From assembly GCF_001467955.1 (NCBI RefSeq), contig NZ_LNYR01000012.1:62001-126000 (forward strand): a DNA stretch of 64,000 nucleotides, written 5' to 3'. The notes beneath the pieces were generated by a model, which was given only the letters and a program-made list of their open reading frames with translations, was not told the origin of the DNA and did no database searches. Source of the stretch: Legionella quateirensis (GTDB lineage: Bacteria; Pseudomonadota; Gammaproteobacteria; Legionellales; Legionellaceae). Positions 18,349 to 28,751 of the stretch are shown in pieces. The position numbers and the translations under genes are program-made. Within the stretch, counting starts at the first letter, position 1. The number at the start of each line of letters is the position of its first letter.

Positions 18349-19821
18349 ATGAATTATTTACTTGCCATAGATCAGGGAACGAGCAGTACTCGAGCTATGT
18401 TATACACTCTTCGAGGAGAGTTGGTTACAAGCAGCCAGTATTCGCTTACCCAATATTATCCTCACCCTGGTTGGGTTGAACATGATCCTGACGAGATATG
18501 GCAAAAAACTTTAACAGCCATCAACGATGTAGTAACACAAGTAGATGCTCATCAGATACTTTCATGCGGTATTACCAATCAAAGGGAGACTACGGTTATC
18601 TGGAACAAGAAAACCGGATCCTGTCTTGCCCCTGCAATTGTTTGGCAGGATAGGAGAACAGCAGATTATTGTAACTCTCTCTCTGAATATGCCTTGATGA
18701 TTCAGGAGAAAACGGGATTGCTCCCTGATCCTTATTTCTCCGCCAGCAAATTACACTGGCTTTTGGCACATTGTCCAGAGGCTAAGGAATTGGCATTAAA
18801 TGGTGATTTGGCTTTTGGCACGATTGACAGTTTTCTGATATGGAGGATGAATGATGGAGACAAGCATTTAACAGATGTGACCAATGCATCCAGAACCATG
18901 TTATTTAATATTAAACATGAACAATGGGACGCTGATCTACTGGAGCTTTTTGATATCCCTGAATCCGTATTACCCACTGTATGTGCTAGCGATGGCCATT
19001 TTGGTGTTATCAATAAAAAATGGTTTGGCTTTGAAATTCCAATCAATGGCGTTGCTGGAGATCAGCAAGCAGCATTAATAGGTCAGGGGTGTTTTGAAGA
19101 TGGCATGGTTAAGGCAACTTTTGGAACCGGCGGTTTTTTATTGTTAAATACAGGCAACATACCCGTATTATCACAACATAAACTACTGACTACCATTGCA
19201 TACAAAATTAAAGGCACCATTGCATATGGCTTGGAAGGCAGTATTTATCATGCGGGAACAACGGTAAAATGGTTGCGCGATGAGATGAAGTTGATTTCCA
19301 GCTCTAGTGAAACGGAAACTTTGGCTCAGAGTCTGGATGGGAATGGAGGTGTATATTTCGTTTCTTCATTTACAGGACTGGGTGCGCCTCATTGGTTATC
19401 GACAACAGGTGCTGCTGTATTTGGTTTGACGCGCTCCACAAACAGAGCTCATTTTGCAAGAGCAGCATTGGAAGGAGTCTGTTATCAAACTCGCGAAGTT
19501 TTAAATTGTATGCGAGAAGACAGTCATTTGGATTTGGCTTTGTTACGGGTTGACGGAGGAATGGCCGTTAATCAATGGTTTTTACAATTTTTAGCCGATC
19601 AATGTCAATTAACAGTTCAAAAACCCAGAGATATAGAAACAACGGCCAGGGGGGCCGCAATTCTAGCCGCTATAGGTTATGGTGTATTTGATTCAATATC
19701 TGCGGTGCATCATGTATGGGATACTGAGAAAGAGTTTAAACCGCAAAGGGACATTGATGAAGTTGAAGCTGATTTTGATGGGTGGAACAGGGCGTTGAAC
19801 CGAGTTAAATCGGGTAATTAG
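18349..19821 (+). CDS. glpK: Glycerol kinase
   Basis: GlpK makes sn-glycerol-3-phosphate from glycerol and ATP. The 490-residue protein begins YLLAIDQGTSSTRAMLY (ATP-binding phosphate-1 motif of the FGGY/ASKHA fold). It has CGITNQRETTVIWNKKTG (glycerol site), WQDRRT, GVAGDQQAALIGQGCF and DGGMAVNQWFLQF, all at family positions and length. A clear AGGAG site lies 8 bases before the ATG. It feeds GlpD, encoded about 7 kb away on the other strand. The palindrome array directly upstream may lie within or next to its control region. Confidence 0.96.
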   Translation: MNYLLAIDQGTSSTRAMLYTLRGELVTSSQYSLTQYYPHPGWVEHDPDEIWQKTLTAINDVVTQVDAHQILSCGITNQRETTVIWNKKTGSCLAPAIVWQDRRTADYCNSLSEYALMIQEKTGLLPDPYFSASKLHWLLAHCPEAKELALNGDLAFGTIDSFLIWRMNDGDKHLTDVTNASRTMLFNIKHEQWDADLLELFDIPESVLPTVCASDGHFGVINKKWFGFEIPINGVAGDQQAALIGQGCFEDGMVKATFGTGGFLLLNTGNIPVLSQHKLLTTIAYKIKGTIAYGLEGSIYHAGTTVKWLRDEMKLISSSSETETLAQSLDGNGGVYFVSSFTGLGAPHWLSTTGAAVFGLTRSTNRAHFARAALEGVCYQTREVLNCMREDSHLDLALLRVDGGMAVNQWFLQFLADQCQLTVQKPRDIETTARGAAILAAIGYGVFDSISAVHHVWDTEKEFKPQRDIDEVEADFDGWNRALNRVKSGN

Positions 19822-19899
19822 AGCAGAATAAACTTCCAACTTGCAGGACTGCGATAACACTCTAAAATTACCATAATACAATTATAATAAGGAATTATT

Positions 19900-21021
19900 G
19901 TGAATTTAATGCGTCGTATTTTAAGTGTACTGTTTATTATCTCTCTCATCCTCATAAAGATTGATGCTTATTCGATGATTGATAAAAAATGGATTGATAC
20001 CAAAATTAATAATTTTGTCAACGAACAACCAGTTAAGGCGATAACGTACGGTTTATGGATCAATGGAAAACCGATTAGCATCCATGCTCTTGGTAAGTCC
20101 ATGACCGCTGTGCCTGCTTCTACAGCGATGCATTTTAGAATCGGCGGTATTACTGAAACGATGTTAACCACGCTGTTAATGCAGATGGTAGAACAAAAAA
20201 TCCTAAGCCTTGATGATAAAGTTTCAAATTGGTTTCCTAATCTGCCTAATGCTAATCGCGTCACTTTAAAAATGTTGGCGAATTGCACCAGTGGTTATCC
20301 TGACTATGTATACAATAAGAAATTTATTGAAGTAAACACGAAACATCCATTCAAGCAATGGACGGATAATGAGATAATTGAATACGCAATGATGGACTCT
20401 CCATTATTTCAACCTGGTACAAATCAAAAATATTCACATACGGATTATGTTTTATTGGCTGACATATTAAGTCGTGTGAGTCATCAATCGTTAAAACAAT
20501 TATACCAGTCTGGAATATTAGATAAATTGGGTTTAAGTAATTCTCAATATATTCGTACAGCCAACATCCCATGTCCTGTACTTCATGCATTCAGTCAGGA
20601 TAGAGGAGTGTATGAAGACTCAACTTTCTGGAGTCCTTCCTGGACTTCATTTGCAACAATGATCTCAACGATTAATGATTTGGGCGTCTGGGCAAATGCG
20701 TGGATGACTGGGAATTTGCTGTCAGAGAACTCTACTAAAACATTACGATCAGCAGATACAGTTGGTAAAGGTACTAACACACGTGATGCCTATTTTGCCA
20801 TGGGGTTTGTTGTTGTAAATCATTGGCTTATCCAGAATCCCAGCTTTGGTGGATATAGTGGAATATTCGCTGTTCTGCCTGAAAAAAAATTGGTATTTAT
20901 TGCTTTTAACACGATGAAAAAAACCAAGAAAGACCCAGGTAATTTAAGTATGGAATTATGGCGCTATTTAGCTGCTGATCTTGCTCCTGAATATCCAATT
21001 CCTGCTCTAAGAAAGCATTAG
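19900..21021 (+). CDS. Beta-lactamase/serine-hydrolase fold protein with lost SxxK motif
   Basis: A 373-residue class C-type fold. The GTG at 19900 is used because an AAGGAA site sits 5-6 bases upstream. The N-terminus (ILSVLFIISLILIKIDAYS) is a signal peptide, so the protein is periplasmic or secreted. The region that is FRIGSVTKTF in active relatives reads FRIGGITETM: the nucleophilic Ser is Gly83 and the catalytic Lys is Glu86. The second motif is YSHTDY (Tyr178, His180) instead of Y-x-N. The fold blocks KILSLDDKVSNWFP and FGGYSGIFAVLPEKKLVFIAF are intact. It therefore looks like a pseudoenzyme, perhaps a binding protein, rather than a beta-lactamase or DD-peptidase. Confidence 0.85.
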   Translation: MNLMRRILSVLFIISLILIKIDAYSMIDKKWIDTKINNFVNEQPVKAITYGLWINGKPISIHALGKSMTAVPASTAMHFRIGGITETMLTTLLMQMVEQKILSLDDKVSNWFPNLPNANRVTLKMLANCTSGYPDYVYNKKFIEVNTKHPFKQWTDNEIIEYAMMDSPLFQPGTNQKYSHTDYVLLADILSRVSHQSLKQLYQSGILDKLGLSNSQYIRTANIPCPVLHAFSQDRGVYEDSTFWSPSWTSFATMISTINDLGVWANAWMTGNLLSENSTKTLRSADTVGKGTNTRDAYFAMGFVVVNHWLIQNPSFGGYSGIFAVLPEKKLVFIAFNTMKKTKKDPGNLSMELWRYLAADLAPEYPIPALRKH

Positions 21022-21358
21022 AGGATGTTACCCTTGCTCTATAATCACTTCGTGATGTGCGTAGCTATTGAGAGCTTTTCACTAGTTAAAAATGCATATG
21101 AGTTAATCCTTAATTTGCATCTTTTATAATGGTGTCAAACTCTCGAAAGCGGGGAGCCATGCAAGAATGTGGCATGGTGCTAAATTTTAGGATGGATCTC
21201 AGAACTCTCGAAGAGGGCTTATAAAAAAGTCAGTGGATTAGATCTATTCAATAAATGAGAGAGTTTTAATGATATTTGACTGATAGCTTATAACGTTGTG
21301 ACGAAATCTAGTACCCGTACTATGCAGTGCTAATACGGGTACAGAATGGTGCTACTGG
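21022..21358. other. Intergenic gap between the serine-hydrolase-like gene and gltA
   Basis: No gene is seen. A direct repeat of AACTCTCGAA (near 21137 and 21200) and a 9-bp inverted repeat GTACCCGTA/TACGGGTAC (21311-21319 and 21334-21342) are present. The inverted repeat lies just past the gltA stop and could help end gltA transcription, although no T run follows it. Confidence 0.4.
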
Positions 21359-22630
21359 TTAAATGACATCGCGATTTTTTTCGCCAGTATACAATTGGCG
21401 TGGTCTTCCAATTCTTGATTTGCTGGCTACCATTTCCATCCAGTGACTCATCCATCCCACGGTTCGAGCCAAAGCAAATACCACAGTAAACATATTTGTT
21501 GGGATACCGATAGCGCTTAAAGTCAAGCCGGAATAAAAATCCACGTTAGGATAAAGTTTTTTCTCAATGAAATAATCATCTTCAAGAGCGATGCGTTCCA
21601 ATTCCATTGCTAATTTAAATAGAGGTTCATCTTTTGCACCAACAGCTTCGAGAACGTCATAACAGGTTTTTCGCATTACTTTTGCCCGAGGGTCATAACT
21701 TTTATACACTCTATGCCCAAAGCCCATTAAACGGAAGGGATCATTTTTATCTTTAGCACGCTGAATATAATGCTCAATACGACTGACATCGCCAATTTCT
21801 TTTAACATATTTAAACAGGCTTCATTCGCGCCACCATGAGCAGGCCCCCATAATGCGCCAATTCCTGCTGATATACAGGCAAATGGATTTGCGCCTGTAG
21901 ATCCGGCCAGACGAACTGTGGATGTAGAAGCATTTTGTTCATGATCTGCATGAAGGATAAATATAGTATCCATCGCCCTGACTAAAACCGGATCGGGAGT
22001 GGTATTTTCAGATGGAACACCAAACATCATATGCAGGAAGTTTTCAGCATAGGACATCTTGTTTTGCGGATACATATAGGGCATGCCTGTAGAGTATTTA
22101 TAACTCATGGCAGCCAATGTCGGCATTTTGGCAACCAGACGAATAGCCGATATAAAACGATCCTGAGCGTTATTTAAATCCATGGAATCATGGTAGAACG
22201 CCGAAAGCGCTCCAACGATACCAACCATAATGGCCATTGGATGTGCATCGCGTCTGAAGCCATTCAAAAATTGGTACATTTGTTGGTGAACCATTGTATG
22301 GTTATTGATTAGACTTACGAATGATTTCTTTTCCTCAACATTAGGTAGTTCACCATTGAGCAAAAGATAACTAACGTCCAGAAAATCTTTTTTCTCTGCC
22401 AGCTGTTCTATAGGATAGCCTCTGTACAGTAATATTCCCTGATCACCATCGATATAGGTAATTTTAGATTCGCAGGAGGCCGTTGATAAAAAACCTTGAT
22501 CAAAGGTAAACACGCCGTTAGCACCAAGTTGGGTTATATCAATTACGTCATTTCCCAAGGTTGGAGTGTAGATAGGTAATTCAAGCGTGTCTTGACCTTC
22601 AATACTTAGTTTTGCAGTCTTTTGTGTCAT
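21359..22630 (-). CDS. gltA: Type II citrate synthase
   Basis: GltA condenses oxaloacetate and acetyl-CoA to citrate, the entry step of the TCA cycle. The 423-residue protein carries the family blocks [14 protein letters not shown] [19 protein letters not shown] (active-site His), [18 protein letters not shown] (second catalytic His region), and the catalytic Asp region NVDFYSGL. The N-terminal beta domain ([20 protein letters not shown]) marks the hexameric, NADH-regulated type II form. A clean AGGAG ribosome site lies 5 bases before the ATG. It is divergent from gyrA. Confidence 0.97.
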   Translation of the reverse strand: MTQKTAKLSIEGQDTLELPIYTPTLGNDVIDITQLGANGVFTFDQGFLSTASCESKITYIDGDQGILLYRGYPIEQLAEKKDFLDVSYLLLNGELPNVEEKKSFVSLINNHTMVHQQMYQFLNGFRRDAHPMAIMVGIVGALSAFYHDSMDLNNAQDRFISAIRLVAKMPTLAAMSYKYSTGMPYMYPQNKMSYAENFLHMMFGVPSENTTPDPVLVRAMDTIFILHADHEQNASTSTVRLAGSTGANPFACISAGIGALWGPAHGGANEACLNMLKEIGDVSRIEHYIQRAKDKNDPFRLMGFGHRVYKSYDPRAKVMRKTCYDVLEAVGAKDEPLFKLAMELERIALEDDYFIEKKLYPNVDFYSGLTLSAIGIPTNMFTVVFALARTVGWMSHWMEMVASKSRIGRPRQLYTGEKNRDVI

Positions 22631-23005
22631 TGTGTCTCCTGATTGATTTCATGCCATATCAGCATTTTTACTTTCGGTAGTGCGAGGAACTATATAAAAA
22701 TGGGCACTTACAGTCAATTTAAACATCAATTTCATCTTTAAATGCTGTTATCATTTACTAGATGATAGTTATAAATCGTGTAAATTCAAATCATATTTTT
22801 CCATAATATGATTATGGTTGAGATTTTTATAGTTGAACAGAAAAATATGACAACATAAAGTAAATATTCATAAAAAGGCGCTTTTTATCCTTTAAAAAAA
22901 CCACAGTCTGTTACAAAGGCTCAAGATGATTCAATTACACCCGTCTGTATGGTATCCTCTTACTCAAAATTAATATTAATCATTGAATAAGGATACGTCC
23001 AAATC
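22631..23005. promoter_or_regulatory. Divergent gltA/gyrA promoter region
   Basis: This 375-base AT-rich gap must hold promoters for both genes. For gyrA a weak pair is TTCAAT at 22930-22935 and TATCCT at 22953-22958 with a 17-base spacer; the match is modest. An AAGGA site precedes the gyrA ATG at a rather long distance. I could not assign a gltA promoter with confidence, and no coding sequence is seen in the gap. Confidence 0.35.
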
Positions 23006-25615
23006 ATGGTTTATTTAGCCAAAGAAGTCCTGCCAGTAAATATTGAAGACGAATTAAAACAATCCTATCTGGATTATGCGATGAGCGTGATAGTAGGTAG
23101 GGCTTTACCTGATGTTCGAGATGGACTGAAACCTGTGCACAGACGTGTACTTTTTGCTATGAGCGAATTGGGTAATGACTGGAATAAACCGTATAAAAAA
23201 TCCGCTCGTGTTGTGGGGGATGTCATTGGTAAATATCATCCGCATGGTGACACAGCGGTATACGATACTATAGTTCGTATGGCACAGCCTTTTTCGCTGC
23301 GATATTTGCTGGTTGATGGTCAGGGTAACTTCGGATCTGTTGATGGTGACGCTCCAGCCGCAATGCGATATACCGAAGTACGTATGTCCAAAGTGGCACA
23401 TGCCTTACTGGCTGATTTGGATAAAGAAACAGTTGATTTCAGTCCTAACTATGACGAAACAGAATTTGCTCCGGTAGTTTTACCATCTCGGGTTCCCAAT
23501 CTGTTAGTCAATGGCTCTTCAGGTATTGCTGTAGGTATGGCAACAAATATACCGCCACATAATTTAACCGAAGTTATTAATGCCTGTGTTGCTTTAGTAG
23601 ATGATCCGGAAACAAGTCTTGAAGATATTATGGAAATTATTCCAGGTCCGGATTTTCCAACTGCTGCAATAATTAATGGTCGCGCCGGAATTATTCAAGG
23701 TTATCGTACTGGTAAGGGGCGAGTTGTTATTCGTGCCAGAACTGAAATTGAAACCGATGAAAACTCTGGACGTCAGGCAATCATTATTCATGAGTTGCCT
23801 TATCAGGTAAACAAAGCTCGTTTGGTTGAACGCATTGCCGAATTGGTCAGAGATAAGAAAATCGAAGGCATTTCCGGTCTTAGAGATGAGTCTGATAAAC
23901 AGGGAATGAGAGTTGTCATTGAATTAAAGAGAAATGAAGTCGCGGACGTTATTTTAAATAACCTATTTGCTCATACCCAAATGCAAAATGTATTTGGGAT
24001 CAATATGGTTGCCTTGGTAGATGGTCAACCACGTACCTTGAATTTAAAACAAATTCTTGAGTACTTTATTAAGCATCGCCGTGAAGTAGTGACTCGAAGA
24101 ACCATATTTGAACTGAAAAAAGCCAGAAGTCGTGCTCATTTATTGGAAGGTTTGGGAATTGCTCTGGCAAATATTGATGAAATGATTGCTTTAATTAAAC
24201 AATCACCTACGCCTCAGGATGCTAAAGATGCATTATTAGCCAAACCCTGGCAACCAGGTCTGGTTAAAGCAATGCTGGATAAAGCGGGATCCAACGCGTC
24301 AAGGCCTGATGATTTAACCGATGAATTCGGTTTAAACGCAGACGGATATCGCTTGTCAGCAGCTCAGGCACAAGCCATTCTTGAATTAAGATTGCATCGA
24401 TTGACAGCCCTTGAACAAGACAAAATCCTTAATGAATTTGAAGAGTTATTGCTGTTAATTAAAGAGTTATTGGACATACTGGCTTCACCTGAACGGTTGA
24501 TGCAAGTGATTCGTGAAGAGTTAGTTGATATAAAAACCCAGTTTGGTGATGAGCGTCGTACAGAGATAACCGCTTCTCAGGAAGATTTAACTATAGAAGA
24601 TTTGATTACTGAAGAAGACGTTGTGGTTACTTTATCTCATCAGGGATATGTAAAATATCAGCCAATATCCGCTTATCAAGCTCAGCGTCGAGGCGGTAAA
24701 GGTAAATCTGCGACTCACGTTAAAGATGAGGATTTTGTTGAACGTCTCGTGATCGCAAGTACTCATGATACCTTACTCTGTTTTTCTAACCACGGTAAAC
24801 TTTATTGGTTAAAAGCATATCAGCTTCCTTTGGCCAGCCGTATTTCTCGTGGTCGTCCAATAATTAACATTCTTCCTTTAGCAGAAGGCGAAGAAATTAA
24901 TGCAATGCTTCCTGTCCGTGAATATACCGATGGCTCTTATGTATTTATGGCAACCAAGAAAGGAACGGTTAAGAAGGTACCGCTGGATGCCTTTAGCCGC
25001 CCTCGTTCAAACGGTATTATTGCCGTAGATTTGGACGAAGATGACAGCCTGGTAGGTGTGGACATTACTGATGGAGAACGAGACATCATGTTGTTCACTG
25101 ATGCTGGAAAGGTAATACGTTTTGCTGAAAGCAAAGTACGGCCGATGGGGCGTACAGCACGTGGAGTTCGAGGTATTAGAATAGAAGAGGGCCAGGAAGT
25201 TAAATCTCTGGTTGTTGTTCATCCAAACGGCACCATATTGACAGCCACTGAAAATGGTTATGGAAAGCGCACAGATATTGATGAATATCGTGTATCCGGA
25301 CGAGGTGGACAAGGAGTGATTTCTATTCAGGTTACCGAACGAAATGGAAAAGTAGTACGCTCCATACAGGTAACTGATGGTGATGAGGCAATGCTGATTA
25401 CCGATAAGGGTACATTAGTACGCTTTAAGGTAAATGAATTATCAGTTATTGGCCGTAATACTCAAGGCGTCCGTTTAATCAACGTCAGCTCCGGTGAGTT
25501 GGTAGTTGGTATGCAAAAAATTGAAGATCTGGGTGAAGAATCTGAAGAGTTTGACGATTTGGAAGAATCATCAGTAGATACTGAAGAAAGCAATGATGAA
25601 CACCAGGATTTATAA
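23006..25615 (+). CDS. gyrA: DNA gyrase subunit A
   Basis: GyrA is the breakage-reunion subunit of gyrase, which introduces negative supercoils. The 869-residue protein has [20 protein letters not shown] at its start, the active tyrosine Tyr122 in AAMRYTE, and the C-terminal DNA-wrapping beta-pinwheel with the GyrA box QRRGGKG. The quinolone region reads [13 protein letters not shown] with Thr83 and Asp87, the unmutated pair for Legionella (E. coli has Ser83). The tail is very acidic. The last 23 bases overlap serC, and serC, aroA, cmk and rpsA follow closely, suggesting a long transcript. Confidence 0.98.
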   Translation: MVYLAKEVLPVNIEDELKQSYLDYAMSVIVGRALPDVRDGLKPVHRRVLFAMSELGNDWNKPYKKSARVVGDVIGKYHPHGDTAVYDTIVRMAQPFSLRYLLVDGQGNFGSVDGDAPAAMRYTEVRMSKVAHALLADLDKETVDFSPNYDETEFAPVVLPSRVPNLLVNGSSGIAVGMATNIPPHNLTEVINACVALVDDPETSLEDIMEIIPGPDFPTAAIINGRAGIIQGYRTGKGRVVIRARTEIETDENSGRQAIIIHELPYQVNKARLVERIAELVRDKKIEGISGLRDESDKQGMRVVIELKRNEVADVILNNLFAHTQMQNVFGINMVALVDGQPRTLNLKQILEYFIKHRREVVTRRTIFELKKARSRAHLLEGLGIALANIDEMIALIKQSPTPQDAKDALLAKPWQPGLVKAMLDKAGSNASRPDDLTDEFGLNADGYRLSAAQAQAILELRLHRLTALEQDKILNEFEELLLLIKELLDILASPERLMQVIREELVDIKTQFGDERRTEITASQEDLTIEDLITEEDVVVTLSHQGYVKYQPISAYQAQRRGGKGKSATHVKDEDFVERLVIASTHDTLLCFSNHGKLYWLKAYQLPLASRISRGRPIINILPLAEGEEINAMLPVREYTDGSYVFMATKKGTVKKVPLDAFSRPRSNGIIAVDLDEDDSLVGVDITDGERDIMLFTDAGKVIRFAESKVRPMGRTARGVRGIRIEEGQEVKSLVVVHPNGTILTATENGYGKRTDIDEYRVSGRGGQGVISIQVTERNGKVVRSIQVTDGDEAMLITDKGTLVRFKVNELSVIGRNTQGVRLINVSSGELVVGMQKIEDLGEESEEFDDLEESSVDTEESNDEHQDL

Positions 25616-26687
25616 TTTTGGTGCAGGACCTGCAATGCTTCCTGAGCCAATTCTTAAGGCGGCTCAGGAAGAGTTTCTGGATTGGCACAATCTTGGAATG
25701 TCGGTACTTGAAATAGGTCACCGTACTTCCCATTTTATGGAGTTGCTTGAGCACGCCGAACATTCGCTTAGACAATTGCTCAGCATCCCTGATAATTATC
25801 AGGTGCTTTTTCTTGGTGGCGCTGCTCGTACTCAGTTTGCCATGATTCCCATGAATTTGTTACATCCAGAAGAGCAAGCCGGGTATCTGATTACTGGCAT
25901 CTGGTCTCAAATGGCTTTTCAGGAAGCGAACCTTTTAAAAAATGCCTATTGTTGTGTCAGCGAAGAATCTAATGGTTATAAATCAATACCTGATGCAAAA
26001 AATTGGGAAATCAAAAAAAATACGCAATATGTCTATTATACTCCAAATGAAACGGTCAATGGAGTCCGATTTCCTTATGTTCCCAAGACGGGAAATATAC
26101 CTTTAATTGCTGATATGACGTCGTGTTTACTTAGTGAACCAATCGATATTAGACAATTTGGATTGATTTTTGCCGGAGCCCAAAAAAATATCGCCAATGC
26201 CGGTTTAACATTGGTTATTATTCGTAACGATTTGTTGGAACGGGTAGCAAATCCTGTGGTACCGACTATGTTGAATTATAGAGTACAGGCAGAGTATCAC
26301 TCACTTTATGCTACTCCACCGGTATTTAACTGTTATTTGGCAGCCAAGATGTTTGATTGGATTCGTGAGCAAGGTGGCGTAGAAGCTTTATTTCGGTTAA
26401 ATTGCTTAAAAGCTGCAAAATTATATCAATTCCTTGATGCTTCTGATTTTTATATTCCAACTGTAGACCGCGATGCGCGATCGATTATGAATGTCTGTTT
26501 TAGACTTAAACAACCAACCCTGGAAGATCAATTTATTGCATTGGCTGAGCAGCGTGGTCTATGCGCATTAAAAGGTCATCGATACGTCGGCGGTCTTAGA
26601 GCGAGTTTATATAATGCAATGCCCATGTCAGGTGTTGATTCTTTAATTGATTATATGTCTGAATTTGCAAGGGAACATAACCAATGA
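25593..26687 (+). CDS. serC: Phosphoserine aminotransferase
   Basis: SerC is a PLP-dependent class V aminotransferase that converts 3-phosphohydroxypyruvate to phosphoserine and also works in pyridoxal phosphate synthesis. The 364 residues contain [15 protein letters not shown] at the start, [30 protein letters not shown], and [18 protein letters not shown] with the PLP lysine. The start codon lies inside the end of gyrA. The stop overlaps the aroA start in ATGA. The serC-aroA-cmk-rpsA order is conserved in gammaproteobacteria. Confidence 0.96.
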   Translation: MMNTRIYNFGAGPAMLPEPILKAAQEEFLDWHNLGMSVLEIGHRTSHFMELLEHAEHSLRQLLSIPDNYQVLFLGGAARTQFAMIPMNLLHPEEQAGYLITGIWSQMAFQEANLLKNAYCCVSEESNGYKSIPDAKNWEIKKNTQYVYYTPNETVNGVRFPYVPKTGNIPLIADMTSCLLSEPIDIRQFGLIFAGAQKNIANAGLTLVIIRNDLLERVANPVVPTMLNYRVQAEYHSLYATPPVFNCYLAAKMFDWIREQGGVEALFRLNCLKAAKLYQFLDASDFYIPTVDRDARSIMNVCFRLKQPTLEDQFIALAEQRGLCALKGHRYVGGLRASLYNAMPMSGVDSLIDYMSEFAREHNQ

Positions 26688-28000
26688 AAAGACAGAATTT
26701 TGTGAGCCAACCTGTTAAATCGATAAATGGTGAACTTAGTGTACCAGGTGATAAATCCATATCTCATCGCTCTATCATATTTGGAGCTATAGCCGAGGGA
26801 GTCACTGTTGTTCAAGGTTTTCTTGATGGTGATGATTGCATGGCTACTGTCAAGGCATTCAAATCAATGGGTGTCTCCATTGAAGGACCGCATAAACAAC
26901 AAGTCATTATTCATGGTGTTGGAAAGCATGGTTTAAAAAAGCCAAATCAAATAATTGATTGCGGTAACTCAGGAACCAGTATGCGTTTGTTAGCAGGGTT
27001 ACTTGCTGCACAAGACTTTGACAGCACATTAACCGGGGATGATAGTTTATTAAAGCGCCCCATGCTTCGTATCAGCAAACCCTTGAGCCAAATGGGTGCG
27101 GCTATAGAAACTCGTGACGGCAAACCTCCAATCAACATTAAAGGAGGTCAAGAATTAAAAGCTATAGATTATCTAATGCCTGAGGCAAGTGCTCAGGTGA
27201 AATCCTGCATCCTTTTGGCGGGTATTTATGCTGAGGGAACAACGCGAATTACAGAAACCGGAGTGAGTCGAGATCATACCGAACGCATGTTAAAAACATT
27301 TTCCTATCCAGTATTACAGTCAGGAAAAACTATAGAAACAAATGAAAATGGGGCATGTAAAGGTACTCATATCACTGTTCCAGGTGACATTTCTTCAGCT
27401 GCGTTTTTTATTGTCGCTGCCACAATCATCCCAGGTTCAAATGTTGTAATCCGCAATGTCGGTATTAATCCTACTCGTACCGGAGTTATCCATATTTTAT
27501 TGGAAATGGGGGCTGATATAACGATTTTGAATGAGCGATTTTTTGGTGAAGAGCCAGTAGCCGATTTATGCATTAAATCAGCACCACTTAAAGGAATTGA
27601 AATTCCTGAGACCATGGTCCCCCTCGCTATAGACGAGTTTCCAATACTATTTATTGCTGCTGCCTGTGCCAAGGGCATGACTACTTTACGTGGTGCAAAA
27701 GAGTTGCGTTTGAAGGAAAGTGATCGCATTGGTTCCATGGCAAAAGGTTTGGAGCAATTAGGTATTGAAACAGTTGTATTTGATGATGGAATACAGATTA
27801 AAGGGGGAATTATTCAAGGTGGAACAGTTGATAGTTTTGGCGATCATCGAATAGCAATGTCTTTTGCTATTGCCGGAGCAGTAGCCAGACAGTCAGTAAC
27901 GGTTCTTAACTGTGCCAATGTCGCTACATCATTCCCTGATTTTGTAACAACAGCCAATACCCTGGATTTTAGAATAGAGGACATAATTGATAATGTTTGA
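26684..28000 (+). CDS. aroA: EPSP synthase (3-phosphoshikimate 1-carboxyvinyltransferase)
   Basis: AroA joins PEP and shikimate-3-phosphate in the common aromatic pathway. The 438-residue protein has LSVPGDKSISHRSIIFGA (substrate-binding Lys/Ser), DCGNSGTSMRLLAG (the PEP/glyphosate-region signature), and RLKESDRIGSMAKGL near the C-terminus. Overlaps at both ends (4 bases with serC, 8 with cmk) show tight translational coupling. Confidence 0.97.
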   Translation: MKRQNFVSQPVKSINGELSVPGDKSISHRSIIFGAIAEGVTVVQGFLDGDDCMATVKAFKSMGVSIEGPHKQQVIIHGVGKHGLKKPNQIIDCGNSGTSMRLLAGLLAAQDFDSTLTGDDSLLKRPMLRISKPLSQMGAAIETRDGKPPINIKGGQELKAIDYLMPEASAQVKSCILLAGIYAEGTTRITETGVSRDHTERMLKTFSYPVLQSGKTIETNENGACKGTHITVPGDISSAAFFIVAATIIPGSNVVIRNVGINPTRTGVIHILLEMGADITILNERFFGEEPVADLCIKSAPLKGIEIPETMVPLAIDEFPILFIAAACAKGMTTLRGAKELRLKESDRIGSMAKGLEQLGIETVVFDDGIQIKGGIIQGGTVDSFGDHRIAMSFAIAGAVARQSVTVLNCANVATSFPDFVTTANTLDFRIEDIIDNV

Positions 28001-28682
28001 TAATAATGTACCCGTAATTACGTTGGATGGACCTAGTGGAACAGGTAAAGGTACTATCTGCCATTTACTAGCGAAACATCTTCATTGGAATATGTTGGAT
28101 AGTGGCGCTATCTATCGTGTTCTTGCCTATGCGGCCAGAAAAAAAGGTGTGAACTTTAATGACACGAATCATTTGATTGATTTGGCAGTGACCCTGGATT
28201 TACGTTTTGAATCCTCTGAACAGAATGAAACTCAAGTCATCCTTGATAATGAAGATGTTTCACAACAAATCCGTAGTGAACAATGTGGTCAGGATGCATC
28301 ACAAATTGCTGTGATTCCTGAAGTAAGACAGGCTCTTCTTGAACGGCAACGAGATTTTGCGCAATATCCTGGTTTGGTTACTGATGGGCGAGATATGGGC
28401 ACGGTAGTGTTTCCTAATGCAGTTTTAAAAATATTTCTCTATGCGAATGAGGAAGAAAGAGCAAATAGACGTTATTTACAGTTGAAAGAAAAAGGAATTA
28501 ATGTTAGCCTCGCCCAGGTTGTTGAAGAACTGGTTAAACGTGATACAAGGGATACAGCACGGACTCATGCTCCGCTTAAACCGGCAGAGGATGCAGTGCA
28601 GATCGATACAACTGGATTATCAATTGTACAAGTGTTCAATAATGTATTAAAATTATTGGATGAGCAATTGAATAGTTTATAG
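27993..28682 (+). CDS. cmk: Cytidylate kinase
   Basis: Cmk phosphorylates CMP and dCMP. The P-loop is LDGPSGTGKGTI near the N-terminus, followed by DSGAIYRVLAYAA and VTDGRDMGTVVFP, both typical of the family, and a lid region with RDTRDTAR. I start at the ATG at 27993, inside the last codons of aroA. A TTG two codons upstream is possible, but GAGG at 27977-27980 serves either. About 229 residues, normal length. Confidence 0.96.
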   Translation: MFDNNVPVITLDGPSGTGKGTICHLLAKHLHWNMLDSGAIYRVLAYAARKKGVNFNDTNHLIDLAVTLDLRFESSEQNETQVILDNEDVSQQIRSEQCGQDASQIAVIPEVRQALLERQRDFAQYPGLVTDGRDMGTVVFPNAVLKIFLYANEEERANRRYLQLKEKGINVSLAQVVEELVKRDTRDTARTHAPLKPAEDAVQIDTTGLSIVQVFNNVLKLLDEQLNSL

Positions 28683-28751
28683 AGTGTTGTTTGTTGGGGG
28701 AAAGGTGAGTGGATCTCATTCTTTCATTTTTTTACTAAAGAGTTTATTAAC

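Noticed and set aside
23006..25615. Quinolone-resistance change in GyrA at position 83 because it is Thr rather than Ser
   Set aside because: Thr83 is the wild-type residue in Legionella, and Asp87 is also unmutated.
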